Source: Symbiodinium natans
Taxonomy: Eukaryota > Sar > Dinophyceae > Suessiales > Symbiodiniaceae
Length of the DNA: 64,000 nucleotides
Reading direction: 5' to 3'
Assembly: GCA_905221605.1 (NCBI GenBank)
Contig: CAJNDS010001879.1
Coordinates: 554,291 to 618,290, forward strand
Below the pieces are notes generated by a model. It did no database searches, was not told where the DNA came from, and was given only the letters and a program-made list of their open reading frames with translations. This document shows positions 41,091 to 54,118 of this stretch, piece by piece. Made by a program: the position numbers and the translations under genes. Each line of letters starts with the position of its first letter. The first letter of the stretch is position 1.

Positions 41091-41697
41091 TGTAATATTT
41101 GCAAATTGTAAATTGTTACCTGTTTCTTGTTAGTTTTTTAATTGTTAGTTGTTAGTTGTTAATTGTTCATTGTTAGTTGTTCGTTGTTACTTACTTGCCA
41201 TTTGTTATTGTTCATCATCCTGTATATTTTTTAAGCTCGCCATTATTGTCTGTTACTACTGTTCACTATCATGTATCTGTCCAAAATCTCTCTAGTATGC
41301 TCATGTATGTACTATTGCTATGATACCTCTATGGATCTCCACACCCCAAAAAGAAGTCCTGAAGCCAGGCGATGAAACTCCTGGCCCAGCCGTCGAGCGA
41401 CCCGACTACCCGCGACGGGGAATGCCTGTGCCTCAGGCTTGCTGCCGACACTCGGTGATTTGCTCAGAGCAGTAGCAGGTTATGGCGGGTCGCAGAAGCC
41501 CAAATCCTAAACCCTAAACCCTGAACGATGGTGTTGGGACTCGGTCAGAAAGGGTCGTAGCGCTTCCATTGTGTTTAGGCAAAAGCTTTTGAGTACAACA
41601 TACAAGTATTTGTAGTATACACACGTACATTGTGTTTTGTGACCATTTGCTTAACAATTCAAGCCCTGGACACTGAGGCGTGGTTTGCATGGCCCAG
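41091..41697. other. AT-richer spacer; telomere-like motif
   Basis: TTGTTAGTTGTTAATTG variants, then CCTAAACCCTAAACCCTGAA at about 41506. A protein-like frame at about 41355-41440 (VERPDYPRRGMPVPQ) is not secure. Confidence 0.3.
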
Positions 41698-41736
41698 CCC
41701 CGGCGCTATGCATTCACGCCGTGCGGCCACCGTTGT
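41698..41736 (+). CDS. RING-finger exon, middle part
   Basis: After GGCCCAG the codons give PRRYAFTPCGHRC, then a GTG that can act as donor. C-x-H-x-C is the central metal-binding part of a RING. Joined in phase to 42042-42107 it completes the pattern C-x-H-x-C-x-C-x2-C...C-x2-C seen in MGRN1/LOG2-type E3 ubiquitin ligases. The first CX2C pair must lie in an upstream exon that I could not place. Confidence 0.5.
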
Positions 41737-42041
41737 GTGACTTGAATGGGTTCGTGGGAGACTTTCTGTTTCTCAAAAAACGGTCGTGTGTTGAATCACA
41801 TTGCATGTTTTTTAAGCAGTGCTCCTCAAGTGTCCATCCTCATGTGACTGTATGTTCTCGTTTACTTCGCCTTTCTTTCCTGCCTTGTTCCACCTCTCCA
41901 ATCAGAAGGGCCAGGGCAACTTGGTGCTAAAAGCCTCCTAGGTCCCGACCCTTTAGCCCCCATTACCAACCTTTTCAGGTATTATACAAGGTACCTCATT
42001 CCCTCATTCCCTACGAACCAACAGTAAGTTGAGCCCTCGAG
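41737..42041 (+). other. Inferred intron inside RING gene
   Basis: 305 bases, GT...AG, phase 0. GTG is present at both borders, so the exact cut is ambiguous. Confidence 0.45.
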
Positions 42042-42107
42042 GTGTGCCACTTGTGCGCCGTGTCGGTCTCCCAGTCGGACCGAAGATGTCCGATTTGTCG
42101 TGCGAAG
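42042..42107 (+). CDS. RING-finger exon, C-terminal part
   Basis: Reads VCHLCAVSVSQSDRRCPICR then AK, and is followed by a GC donor (AAG|GCGGGA). CPICR is the hallmark end of a RING domain, which binds an E2 enzyme. It pairs with the exon at 41698-41736. The rest of the protein is not placed, so the substrate and full architecture are unknown. Confidence 0.55.
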
Positions 42108-43710
42108 GCGGGAAACTCCGTGGGACCATGCAGCCCCGAACGGAGGAGGACCCCAAAAAAGACATGGCCATCCATGCACAGAGCTGCAAAGTATGGGTTA
42201 CACAGTTACTGGGCCACAAGGGATTCAGAATCCCCAAATTGATTTTTGCGAGGTGGTGCGAATCTTGCGCATCATTGATGCCTGAGACGTATGTTGGCCT
42301 GACATCTCTTAGACTTTTTTTATTGAATCCAGCACCGCGGAAATTTTCGTGGGTTCTGCCGGCAGCATATAGGTGTGCTTCATGAACATTGATTCAGCTG
42401 GCGTGCCATCCAGAATTCAGCACCTCGCAAAGAAAGAGGCCGCAGATGGTCACGTGTCCCTTTAGTGATTTGAGTGGCCTTTGCCTGTTTTTGGCCACTA
42501 CGGAAAGTATTCCTACACCCTCAAACCCCAAGCCCGAAACCCGCTTGGTACATCTTGGCACGAAAGAGGAAGCGGGTCCAGGCCTTCCAGCCACTGGTGG
42601 CGGCTGTTGGCCCAATGATGCGCAGGAAGGGTAAGTTGGCTAACCGTTTCCCAGCCCCCATCGAGCCACCACAAAGAAGCGAGTGGGGGGGAGCGTTTTC
42701 TCGCCGAGTTTCTTGTGTGCATGAGCCCCTTAGCCAGGAATGTGGTGAATGGCATGTAAGGAGCATGCCTGACCTTGGCTCAGGCAAGTTTCCATGATGT
42801 GCCGTGCGGCTTGTAGGTTGCTAATGGCGCGAGAACGCTCGTAGAAGTTGCAGCAGGCAGCGTGGTGCACCAGATCAGCCATCGGTTTTTTGTGAAGCCA
42901 CCAAGATTGTTGCTTGTGTGAAGTGAGCCTGTCATGCCCCCCCTCCCCCACACGCCTCTCTTTTACAGGAGTCTTGGCCACTTGCAACATTCTGCAGCTG
43001 CTTGTGTTTTTTACGAGATGCCTGCGGGCTCAGCAAGGTTAGCAGGCTCAGGTGTCGGTACTCCGTAGGCTTCAATTTCAACAGCACTTGAGAGCTGAAT
43101 GTGACAGCTTGCAAGTATCCTCATTGTGTTCGTCCAAGCCGAAAATTCCGCAGACCCGAAACCTAAGATTCATCGACTTCGCATGTAACTTGCTGTCAAC
43201 TTGTGCTCCTCGTGCGAGTCGTGAATGAGCTGCGCACCTGCCGTGCTTAGAGTTCAGGGGTGAGGGGTCGGATTCAAGGTCGCAGCCAGGGTCGACAGCA
43301 GTAATGTTGATACCAGCTTTAGTCATCCAGCACGGCTTGCATGTTCCAGGACCAAGGCCCCCCTTCGCCCCAACCCCGCACCCCCCCACCCTCCCGGAGC
43401 TGAGGGCTTTGGCTGTGTCTCTGTAGCCAATGTGCAAGATGCCATACCCCAGACCCTTGACTCGAGATCATGATTGAATCCGAGAAGTAGCAGCACGTTA
43501 GAATTTATTTGGGGTGCAGATCCAGATTGTCGCTGCCCAAAGAACCCCAAAGCTTTGACTGGTGCGCCGCAGACCAATGTCCGCCATGCACGCAGCCTTG
43601 TTCGCGAGCTGTCGGTCTGCAGATTGGAACCGGCCAGCGGATGGACAGGGTTGGACAATTAGGACTTCAGAATTGAGTGCTCCGGTGCAGCAGGATGTTG
43701 GGGGTTCAAG
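42108..43710. other. Intronic or intergenic, nothing secure
   Basis: No motif-bearing frame seen on either strand. Confidence 0.3.
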
Positions 43711-43899
43711 TTCGTGCGGGGTTTGTTCGGCGTGGACAAGAAGACAGATCGTGAACTCGGACAGCCGGATGCGTACACAGACAACAACAAAGTTGTTGGC
43801 AGACCAAGAGCGCCTTTAGCGTGGCAAGAGATACCCATTGCAGTGTCTTGCATCTTGTGCGCTTCGGCATCCGTGTGTGCAAGCTTCCTGCGAACATAA
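43711..43899 (+). CDS. Candidate terminal exon
   Basis: After TTCAAG the frame reads FVRGLFGVDKKTDRELGQPD, then GRPRAPLAWQEIPIAVSCIL and a hydrophobic, Cys-containing end before TAA at 43897-43899. It looks coded, with a possible membrane or lipid-anchored end, but no family is recognised. Confidence 0.3.
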   Translation, partial: FVRGLFGVDKKTDRELGQPDAYTDNNKVVGRPRAPLAWQEIPIAVSCILCASASVCASFLRT

Positions 43900-46800
43900 G
43901 AGTTGATAAGAGTTGTAAGAGGTGGTAAGCGAAGAGGGAATCGAGGTTGTGCACTCAGACAGTCCGTGCAGCAGATTGTATCGGGTCCGGACTACTGGCC
44001 ACGTTGCTGCGCAGTTGGCTATCATTCGTGTCAGCATCACCTGAGAAGGCAGAAACTGAGAGTTTTTGCTACTGCGCATCGGAACGCTCTTTCCAGGAAT
44101 CGGTTGCTGCGGCCGTCAGGACCCTGCAATACCCAGCCACAGACCGCTCAACACTGGCAATGGTTGCAGTAGCTTAGATTGTAAAAGGGCCCGAACGAAG
44201 GTTCCCACCCTAAACCCTGATTCCTGAAGCCGCCCAAGCGGCTAAGCGTAGCTTGGGACCTCTTTCAAAGAGGAGCCACTCGCCTCTGACCAGCTTCGCC
44301 AGCTCTGCCAGCGGTGCAAGCGAAGCCTCGGGGAGCGGTCGAATGGCCATCGGCTGCCAGGAGAGTTCCCCGTGTGGGCGTTTGACAGAACGGATGTGGG
44401 GGATGAGTTTGTCTCTTTTTATTATTAATATTGTTTTTTTTGGGGAGGGGGGGTACCGTTATGAAAGGCAAGCTGGACCGTAGCTCCCGGAAAGCCTTGA
44501 GTTTCGATCCCAAACCAGGACGGCGCTGTCCTTGTCTTCAACCTCGAGGTCGGCACAGTACGTGGGCCGCTCCACAACTTTCAAATCGAGGAGGTGCCTT
44601 CGCTGCACTTGGCTGCATGGATTCTCAGCATTTATTCACGTTGTGGCCCCGTAGAGCACGGTCTTGGCAGGATGGCCCGGCGAGGGATGCCTCCTCTGCC
44701 GACCTGTCGCGAAGCGTGACGGTGCGCTGAACCTAGAAGCCCAAAGCTGCCCAAAGCCGCCCAAAGCCCCAAAAAGGCCCCTCAACGCCAAGCTTGAAAG
44801 CCTAAGAGTCTTAGTGTCTCCGCTGCTTGGTTCCCACCCTCGGATTTTTGCTCCCACATTGGGCAGCTCTAGGGTGAGAAGGCTGTTTTTCAAGCTGAGA
44901 TGGTTTTCGGCTTCGCGCTCGAAGACTATAGAATTGGCAGATCAAGAACCACAAGCCGACACTAGCTAGTGACAGTGCAGCCAGCATTCTATTCTCAACG
45001 TTCGCGGAGAGCATCTGATGTGTCAGGGCACGTTGTTTCGCAGCAGAGGCATGCAGACCAAATGCCCCAAAGCAGAGGGGATTCAGGTGATTAGACCCAG
45101 CACGACGGGGTTCAGTCGGTGCTCCCTTCTCCAGGCCCTGCACTTGCATGAGGGCCTCCTCTTTGCTGGTAGCTGTGGTCGCTGTACATGCGGGGCGCTG
45201 AGCACGGCTTCCGAACTCCTCCTTGTTGCAGCAAAAGCCTGAACCTGAGAACTCGCAGAGAAACAAAAACTGTCTCCCAGGCTGGGCGTTGGCCGATAGC
45301 GAGCTTCAACGTGAGTTCCATCTTCCAGGCGCAGTCCGATGATGCAAAGGAGACGTCCGGCTGTGTACGGTGTGCTTGTGGTCCTTTGGGACTTGCTGTG
45401 CCGCCCCTTATTTTTCGGGCCGAGGCAGACAGACGTCACGGTCTGATTGAATGGTGAAACAATATGAAACAGGGAACCTCAGCAATTGGTGACCGAAATC
45501 GATTGTATCCGCCCCGTCTTTTGTCGTCATCTTGGCAACAAGAATGGATTCCCGACTCCTGCAATGATGTAAAGCATTCGTAAAGCAAGTTTGTACCAAT
45601 AGTGTTGCAAGGCGGTCTCGTGGTATCGTTCTGCGATGGGGGGTGCAGCTTCAACATTGCTTTCTTCCGCAATGTTTCAATATCCAACCGCTTGCTGTGA
45701 ACAGCAACCGAGGCTGCATGTTTTTTTTTTTTTCACGTGCTTCCTCAGGGTATCCATTGTGTATATGGTGCTGGAAATGGGAAATGGAAGCCATAAGTTT
45801 TTTGCCTTGCAGCCTACAGACTTGCGTCAGCTGTGTTTTTTCGTGCCGTCTCATCTCCAGAAAAAACTCAAACTTCGGGTACAGCATGGCAACGTGCAGT
45901 TGCAGTTTCGAGTCCAGGCTCGTGGAAGCAATGGCCGCGCAGAACAAACAGCGTCCTCACATCAGTGCAAGTCACAAGTTGTTATGAGCACTCTTGGGAC
46001 TGCGCATCACGTGTTTATCTGCTGTTCTTTGAAACTCATACTGGTATACTTTCGAAGCAAAAACTGTGGCAACTTGCGCTTGCCCGGAGTCTGACAGGAG
46101 TTTCATATTATGGGCTGAACTTGCGATCAACGAGAATCTGCGAGCTGATGAACGCAAGCATCAGAAAAAGAAACTTAGACTTTAGCGCAAGCACGATCGT
46201 TCCACAAAACGCGGCGACAGCAGGCAGGGGGTGGTTGCAGTGGTTGCAGTGGTTGGAGGTGGACGGAGGATCGGCAAGGGACTCTGAGTGATGCCTATCC
46301 TGGACCTTGCGAGCGATGTGAAGCGGAGCCGAGTATCTCTTTTTCGCACATGTTTGTCCTCATGAGGCTGTGGGTGGGGGATGCTCGCAGTATAGTTTTT
46401 TTCAAGAACCCCCCAACACGAGCTTGTTTTTTCGTTCAGGATCAGGGTGTCCCTCAAAGCCCCACATGCCCAGAACCTCGAACCACCCCAACCAGGCAGC
46501 GAGGAGCAGCCAGCGACGGCGAGCTCGCTCGTGGTGGTCCCGCAGGCGTGAGGGTTCTCGAGTTGTTTGGTTTCAGGACTCAAGATGTTTCGGTTTGCTT
46601 TGGCTTCGCTCGTTGCGCTGGGGTTAAACTGTCTTTGAGGTTATGGAAGAGGTAAAGATTGGGTTGCACTAGCTGTTGAGGAGTCTGGGCAGACGTGAAA
46701 GATTTAACTGCTGTGAGCGATCTATGCGCGGTTGAGGCGGTTTGAATCATCGCGAATCTGTACGTCATCGGTTTGTGCAGGAATATGTGTATATATATAT

Positions 46801-47010
46801 ATGTACATATAATCAGATATACATACATACATGTACAGACATGACAGGGATACGGCACGCCATACATGAAGACATGGGAGCCATATTGGTGCAGGGATGA
46901 GTCGACTTGCAGGGATGCAGGATGCTGGATTCAGATTTCATTGGGTGCAGCTCAATCTTAAGCGTACGAGGGTTTTAATGCGCGGCTCCTGCAATTTCAA
47001 CCATGTGTTG
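43900..47010. other. Intronic or intergenic; AT microsatellite
   Basis: Contains CCCTAAACCCTG at about 44209 and a TA/ATAC tract at 46783-46836. Several open frames (for example 45018-45242) lack motifs. Confidence 0.3.
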
Positions 47011-47118
47011 AGGGCTCTGACAACATCGGAGGAGTCTGTGCGACAGCTGTGGGTGGGTCTGGACAATGGCCTGCTAGTCGTGTTCGATGTGGAGACCGGC
47101 TGGGCACTCAGAGTGACA
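47011..47118 (+). CDS. WD40-type exon 1 of 4
   Basis: Reads RALTTSEESVRQLWVGLDNG then LLVVFDVETGWALR. The spacing of LWVGLxNGxLxVFDxxT is that of a beta-propeller blade. Exon ends are approximate: AG before 47013, GT donor near 47118. Three further blade-like exons follow on the same strand within 3.3 kb. Confidence 0.45.
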
Positions 47119-47668
47119 GTTGGAACTGCTGCTCACTCGAGAGAAAGTTGCCAGCTCAAAACGCTGGCACGGCACCTTGCAGACACATGTGGTCATGACT
47201 TTTTCTGGTCCGAGTGGCCGATGCATTCAGGCACCAGTTTGACTGAAGGAGAGCTCGAATGGCCGTATGTTTGGCAAAGACTTTCTCACGACCACACGGT
47301 ACCCCAAGCACAGTGAGTACTGACTCTGCTAGTATTGTGGGCAAGCTTCCATGGCTGGTTCCTGATTGGGTCTGATCGCGCTTGAGGAATCCTGAAGAAG
47401 AGGCACCTGAGCCAACCTGAGCCAACCTGAGCCAACCTGAGCCACGCCCCAGGCATGCTGGTCAGGAGCTTCTCTTGCTGTGGGCCGGAGGCACCTGGAG
47501 GGCTTTGCTTTGCGAGAGGCTTCGCTGAGCCTCCGGCCTCGGATTCTTAGGTGGCAGAAAGCGCCAAAGGTAGCTTTCCTTGCAGTGCTCTCCGGCGAAG
47601 TACATTCCACTCTTATTCAAGACCCTTGAACTTTCAAATCCTTCAAATCCCCCAAAGCTCTTAGCCAG

Positions 47669-47779
47669 ATGGTGTCGGCGCTGGCCTTCTGCGAGAAGAC
47701 CTCCGCTGTGTTCGCCCTGTCGGCCCATAAGCCAGGGCCCATGCACCGTAGGGCACTGATGAAGTGGTGTGGGACCCAG
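47669..47779 (+). CDS. WD40-type exon 2 of 4
   Basis: After TTAGCCAG the frame reads MVSALAFCEKTSAVFALSAH then KPGPMHRRALMKWCGTQ, ending in CAG before GGTGTG. VSALAF...VFALS fits the start of a propeller blade. The ATG is probably internal, not a start. Confidence 0.4.
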
Positions 47780-48514
47780 GGTGTGGATGCAGAAGAACCC
47801 CCCAGACCCGCAGGGCTACGATCCATGGGATGCGATACCAGTAGGCGGATGATGACTTTATGTTCTTCAAGCCAAGCTGCAGAAATAGGCCTTCTACCTT
47901 GCCCTGTATATGCCACTGACCTATTTCTGTTGAGCCTTTGCTTTTGTTTGCCTCTGTGTTTTTTGGTGCTTTCCTCATCGTGGGCCAAGGCCAAGGCTAC
48001 CCCTTGTGAGCCAAACCAAGAATCGGCGCATGAAGAAGACTCAGCTACATAAACCCCAAACCCTAGCAGAGTATAGTAGTGCGCTCTCGCATGACACACC
48101 CCAAGCCTAGCAAAAACAGTACCAAGAAAGGGACAACACAAATCTCCAGTGCGGGATGCCGAAGTGCAGGTGCCTTGTCGATTCTCACTCGAAGGTGCAC
48201 TTGTTCGTTCGATTGTCGCTCGTCGGTGCACTCGCTTGTTTTTGTCTTCAAGAGTCCTAAGGCCCATGGCCCAAAAAGCCTGAACTTCAATGCCTTAACG
48301 CAAATCCAAGAGCCCTATATGCGCCATCATAAAGCCCCAAACCCCAAGACGCACACCCCCAAGCCAAGAAAAGTTAAGGCCTTAGAGCTGAATGCGGAGC
48401 TTCCAAGTCGTGAAGTGAGGAGTTCGCAGTAGGGGTCCTTTAGAAGCCACGTAAGATTGTACAGCCGCTTGTTTTTTGATGGGTTGTTTAACGTGCGTTC
48501 CCTCCATGTCCCAG

Positions 48515-48572
48515 GCGCGTGAGCATCTGGGACTCCAAAAGCTTCGCTTGCCTACAAAAATACCCTGCCGAG
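48515..48572 (+). CDS. WD40-type exon 3 of 4
   Basis: After TGTCCCAG the frame reads RVSIWDSKSFACLQKYPAE. V-x-I-W-D followed by C-L and a polar turn is the classic WD repeat end. The donor may be GC at 48571. This is the clearest blade of the four. Confidence 0.5.
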
Positions 48573-50238
48573 CTAATGACGCCAGGGCCTTGCAAAGTGA
48601 GATGCGGGTGTTGCTTGGGACTTGGGGCGGTTCAGGCTTATGTTGCCCAAGGGGCCCAAGATCCTTCATGCCGTTGTCTTGATGGAGAGCACTATGACTA
48701 TGCCAGCCTTCGGATTCTTGTGAATGCGTCAGCGGTGGCTGTGCAGACGGGTATACGATGGCATCCCTAAACCCCAAACCCTTATTGGCACTACAACTTG
48801 TCAGGTGCGGGGCGGACCTCAGCGCCATGGGGGCCTTCGACGTGCCCGACGGAGATCTCCAACAAGCAAATTGGGGCCGTGGTGGTGGTGGTGGTGGTGG
48901 GGGGACCGGCTTGCAAAAAGAGTCAAAGCAGCCAAGAGCTGCGGTACTTCGCATCATGCAGGCCAAGGGGGTTCTTTGATGGATTTGTTGCGGTCAGGTA
49001 CCCAAGCTGTCGCTTTCGCTCCTCGTCCTTGCTGCCTGGAGCCCCAGATGCCAAATGTGAGTGGCTGGTGGTTAAGAGGTTGTGGGAGTAGTTCCTGAGA
49101 AAGTCCTCACTCCGCAATCGGTTGTCATCGGACACGTAGAATCACATACTCCACCCTTCACCCCAAGAAGCATCTATATTGAGAGCATGCATCCTGGTTG
49201 GGTTAACGCCATCCGCATTGCTCAGTCTTCTGCACCGCGCTGTGGCATGTCCATCGGAGTAAACCAAAGATTCAAAACGCGAGTTGCAGCATCATCGGTG
49301 GAAGAGAGTTTGCCCAGCTTGTCTTAGTAGGACTGCGCAGTCGCATGGTTGTCTTCGTGTCAGGGCGTTGATGGCTCCCTTTGCCTGCGACGGATCACCC
49401 GACGTACAGACAGGTCCTGCAGTTGGTGTTATGTTTGGTGGACGATGTTCCTACTTGCGGCAGTCCCTCCTCCATGTCGGGGACGCATGGTGCTTGTAGC
49501 ACTAGTTGGACTAAGTTTTCTCAAAGTTGCAAAGTAGAGTGTGTGCGAGTGTTCGATGGCTTCACCTAGTCGGTCAAACATCTTCCAACCTCTACATCCC
49601 TGTAAACCCTTGCCATGCGCCGAAACGAGCGAAGCCTCCGAATGCGCAGTAAGCTGAACTGCATCCTCCTCTGGTACCGTGGCGATGCTGGTGGGGAGCT
49701 GGTGGGCGACTCAGTGTTTGTCTGCTTTTGGTCGGGCCTTGGAGAGATTGAGAACGGACAGCAAACCAGGTCACGTGAGCGCCAGGTCAATGGCGCTTTC
49801 GTGGCGCTCGAATGTGCTTATTTTTTCGTCAAAACCTGATTTGTTCTACAAAATATGGGTTTTAGAAGGCTTGTAAAATTCGTACATTTTAGAGAAGTTG
49901 GTTGTTTTTACCGTGGAGGAGTGGTCTTAATGCATCTACACGAACAGACATGAATGCTTGTGATAGTCCTTTTTCATTCTGTTGTGCAAAGAGGCAAAAG
50001 CGCTGCAAATACCAGTGGTTCTGGGCATGGTCGCCGTAGGCACGGATGTTATCAGAACCGCCCCCTTCCCCCATCCCGCCCACCCCAGCCCCCCATCCCC
50101 CTCCCCCTACCTTGCCATAACGAGAAAAAAGCCCATGACCCAGAAACAAAAAGGTTAATAAACAGCGACCTAGCGCACGCCACCTAGCTAACACCCCACA
50201 CCTGCAAGCGCATCCCATGCAAGCGAGTCGCTGTAGAG
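48573..50238. other. Intronic, with dispersed repeat copy 2
   Basis: Holds the reverse-complement copy (49940-50040) of the repeat at 34087-34180 and its adjoining C-rich tract at 50060-50112. No secure exon. Confidence 0.35.
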
Positions 50239-50330
50239 CCGAACACGTCTTCCAGGGTTGCCCCGTTACGGCGCTCAACTTCCACGAGGGGACGGAGACG
50301 GTCCTGCTGGGTGATGCGGCACGCCAAAGG
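50239..50330 (+). CDS. WD40-type exon 4 of 4
   Basis: After GTAGAG the frame reads AEHVFQGCPVTALNFHEGTE then TVLLGDAARQ and meets AGG|GCTTGT, a plausible GC donor. PVTALNF...VLLGD fits the start of a propeller blade. Together with the three upstream islands it suggests one WD40 gene with small exons and kilobase introns. Confidence 0.45.
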
Positions 50331-53300
50331 GCTTGTCAGTTGGATTTGCTAAAGGGATGCCTACGGATGCCCACGGTGGGCTGGAGGAGTTCCACTTCTG
50401 AAGTTTGTAGTCCAGGGTTTTGTGGCTTTGTCATGAAGGAACGGACTGCCCACACAGCTTGAAATTCAACGGACGTCGCGCCCACACAGCCGGGCCAACA
50501 GTTGGGAATCGGACCTCGTATTACGGCAGCAAGACTTCCTAGCACCCTGCTGGCAAGCCGAAAATCGTGCACACCCAGATCGGCCAAGCCTTAGCGACTC
50601 AACCCAAGGCTATCTCCATGCATTTCTCCTTGCGTGCTTCAGATCTTAAGGTCAGATCAGGACCAGAGCATCTCCTAGTTTGGAAAGTTCATATTGCAGT
50701 GCTACAATCCGCAACCACCTGAAATCAAATCTCTCATTAGCCCAAGCATGTCATTTTCTCCGACTAGGGTTGCCGCGTCCAGCTCCAAAACATCCGGGAG
50801 CACGTGACGTCGGCGGTGAGTCTGCCGCGATTTTTCTGGAGTATTCGTTGTTGTTTACAATTCTTTCTGTGTTTCCGGAACTTCAGGTGTAGCTCGAGGG
50901 CAGCTCTGGGTCACCTGTTGTCGCCGAGGTGCACTATTTAACCGAAGCCAGCGAACCTCTTCCCCCCCTCCCCTGGTGCAATGCAAAGTGTTACAAAGTG
51001 TCGAGGCCTCGGCCTGTTGACTTGAGGCTTGCGGCTTAGGGTGTAGAAGGGCTTTAAGAGGTGGGCCTAAAGGCTTGACGGTAACGGCCCTGGTCCGGTG
51101 GTCCTGTTTCTAAAGCTTGCACGAGTGGAGCCCGGCTAGTGCTTCACAATCAATGTTGTAATCCGATGGACCGGACTGACCGGACCTGCAAGTTTTGGGA
51201 ATCAGCATATTGCGACAAAGGGTTCCGGCTCACTGCGTGGAGATCGGTGCCGCCCAAGGGTTCGAGGGAGTGGCTGACGGATTGAGTGAGAAGAACGCGG
51301 CGCATCAAGGCAAGAAGAGCTGCTTTTCACTGCAGGGCCTGGCTTTTGAGGATGCCCCCAGTTTCAAGTCTCCAAAATCCCAGAGCCAGGCCGAGCTGAT
51401 GCAGCCGAGCCTGGTGAAGCGCACCGAGGGATCGGAGGCGCTCCGGGGTTGGTCCGGTTTATCTTCTTCCTCGGGTCCGATGGGATGAGTTGGTGATGTA
51501 CCGCAACTACCTGAATGCAGCACAATGCTACCCCCTGATTGGATCATGCAAAGGCAGCGCCAACATGAATTGTAGACACGGCGCGTGAGGAGAGCTTGGG
51601 TGGCCTGGTCAGCGCAACACAGGCTCAGCTCGAGTTGAAGGGTTGGAAAATACGGGAGGCGCCTCCCGAATGAGCGCGAATCCACAGATTCGTGTAGTTG
51701 GCTCTGGGATCGTGAAGCTGTCGAAGCTGCCTGCGACACAATCTGCCATATGATCTGATTCGGTCATGTGCTTGTTTCATTACAACATCGGGGCAGGGCA
51801 CGACTGAGCCCTCACCGTCGCATAGTGATGGCTGGGACTCCCAGATGCTACTCCGAAGTTCAGATAAGTCAATGCGTCCTTTCTTGGTCCCAGTTCGTGG
51901 TTTTCTTGAGAGCTTGCCTACGGCAGCCTGGGCATGTCTGGTTTAGCGATCCTTAGTCCTTCGGTTGTCGTTGAATCCGGGTCCTGAAGGGAGGGGTGTC
52001 CACGAGGGGGAGGATTTCAAGGAGGCTTAGGGAAGCTTTAACCTTCCCCCCCCTTGAGTCTTGTAATTCAGAAGAGTTGCATTCCAGAGGGCTGTTCCAC
52101 TATGTTCCACTCATTCATTGGAGGGATAAACTTTGCTGCCGAAGCCGCAGCATGACGCTGCAGTTCGGGACGGCTCACTCGGATCGCCGCCTCAAGTCCC
52201 ACCTGTGCTCCTGAGCCCCAAAGCCTTGGCCCTCTCGAGGCCCGCCACTGCCACCTCCAGCGGACTCTCCCCCCGAGGCAGTTCAGTGAAACTTCAAGTT
52301 GGCCCTTGGGCTCGGACGTGGGTGCAGAGTTTCTCATGTGGGAAGCCATTGCAATGGAGGGTGGCTTTGAATACCAGTGTGGGCGCTGTTGCATGCGTCA
52401 CTTTCTGCTCTTCTGGAGCCCGGACTTTTCAGGGCTGGGGTCTTTGAAAGGGCTCGATGGTGCAGCTTCTTGGGTCGCGTACTTCGGGTACATGCAGTAT
52501 ACGATGGTATGAGATGAGACCGTGCCCACAAGCTCGAGACTCTAGAGGGAAAAGAAATTTCAACGTGCAGTTGGAAGCTGGGTTGTGCATGTTTCGCCGA
52601 TGGATGAAGACTGGGGATTCACGAAATCCGTGCCATTTCGAGTCGGATGGCTTCTCCGGTCTGGCAAAATACCCCTGCAATAGCTCCGGTTGTTCTCAGA
52701 GGTCAGCCCAGCCTCGGCTGGTGCACCAGAGGAGGGCAAAGCTGAGGAGCCTCCTCAGGATCCTCAGGGCTAGAGAGGGCAGGCGGTAGGGGGATCAACA
52801 GGGTAAAAAGAGTTCGAGAGAGGGAGTCCTGAATCGGACTTGGATTCGGGCTTTGGACGCTGGATGCGCTGGATGCCGTCTGCCAAGTGGGGCTCGGTAG
52901 CTGTCTTGCTTGAAGGGTTTCCGGAACACCGATGCACGCTTGAAGCCCGGATCAGAATTCGGGGTAAGCGGGAACGCCGGAGGGGTCTTCCACCGGGTGA
53001 TCCCAGCCGAAGGGCCGAAGATAGCAACAAAAGGCGGTAGTATACACAGTGGCCAAAACTGGAGACACCTTCAAGCCAGGATGCATCCCCCGAGCCTTCC
53101 CAAGCCTTTCCAACACCGAAAAGCTCCAGGACCCCAGCGATGAGAAGCCTCAGACGCGAGATGGCTATCCGGGGGAGACCACGAACTCTGCCGCCTTCCC
53201 AGCTGCACGGCTGCAGCTAGATGATGGGTGCTAACACAAACACGAGGTTTGGGCAGTCACAAAGAACGCGGCGTTTAGGCAGGAATACGGCGGGGATTCA

Positions 53301-53983
53301 GGGTGTGACCTAAAGCAGGCAAGGTCCTTGAAGGTTGCTTGTCAGGGCAAAGCGGCCACGCGCTTTTATGGAGTTCTGGAAAAAGCATGATGTGTGTTGA
53401 GATGTGTTGAGGCATCCCTAGGTCAGCGAGGGTGTGACAACACCAACATCCCTACGGTCACTTCGCTTTTGCAAGGTGTTCAACGGCTGACGGCTTCTGA
53501 TGGACTCTGCTCAGAACCCTGGAGACCTTACACTTTTTGCGCCCCGGAATCCGAAAGTTTGGAAAGGTGAACCCCCTTAAAGCCCTAAAGCCGATAATGC
53601 TTAGAGTTTAGGTTTCAGGGCTTTTGAGACCTTCAGATTTTTAGCTGGGGCTTTCAGACAGGGTCTTTCAGGAAACCTGTACAGTACAGTCTTTTGGAAT
53701 GGCGGTGCCTGTGGGCTCTGGAACTTGGCCCCCTATCGAAGATCATGCGTATGCCGTGCAGACTCCGTGCAGGTTATGCGGTTTCACCTGCTCGCTTGCG
53801 TGTACCCGAGCGCAAGCTGCGCAACCCCATTTGTTGAGTTGCTTTGAGAGCTCATCTAGCTCTCGGCCGAATTTTAGACGCGGGCCCGAAAAGCGTGCCG
53901 TTGTTTCGTGCTTGTTCTCCGGAATCATCTTACTCGGAATCTAATGTTACACACGACCTCACCACTTGTCTCTTGTATTCCCT
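50331..53983. other. Intronic or intergenic, few coding hints
   Basis: A Cys-bearing frame near 52309-52420 (FEYQCGRCCMRHFLLFW) and another near 53735-53800 (TPCRLCGFTCSLACT) could be zinc-binding exons but are unsupported. Confidence 0.25.
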
Positions 53984-54118
53984 ATCCATCTCCCTCTCTC
54001 TCTCTCACTCTCTTTCTCTCTCTGTCTCTCTTATTTCTTTCTTTTTTTCTGTCTTTCTCGCTCGCTCTCTGTCTCTCTCTTTTTTTCCCTCTCTCTCCCT
54101 CTCTTTCTCTTCCTTCCT
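53984..54118. repeat. CT microsatellite, degenerate
   Basis: CTCTCT runs broken by TTT and TGT. Confidence 0.9.

Noticed and set aside
53735-53800. FYVE or PHD zinc finger (TPCRLCGFTCSLACT)
   Set aside because: Too few ligands with proper spacing and no supported exon boundaries.
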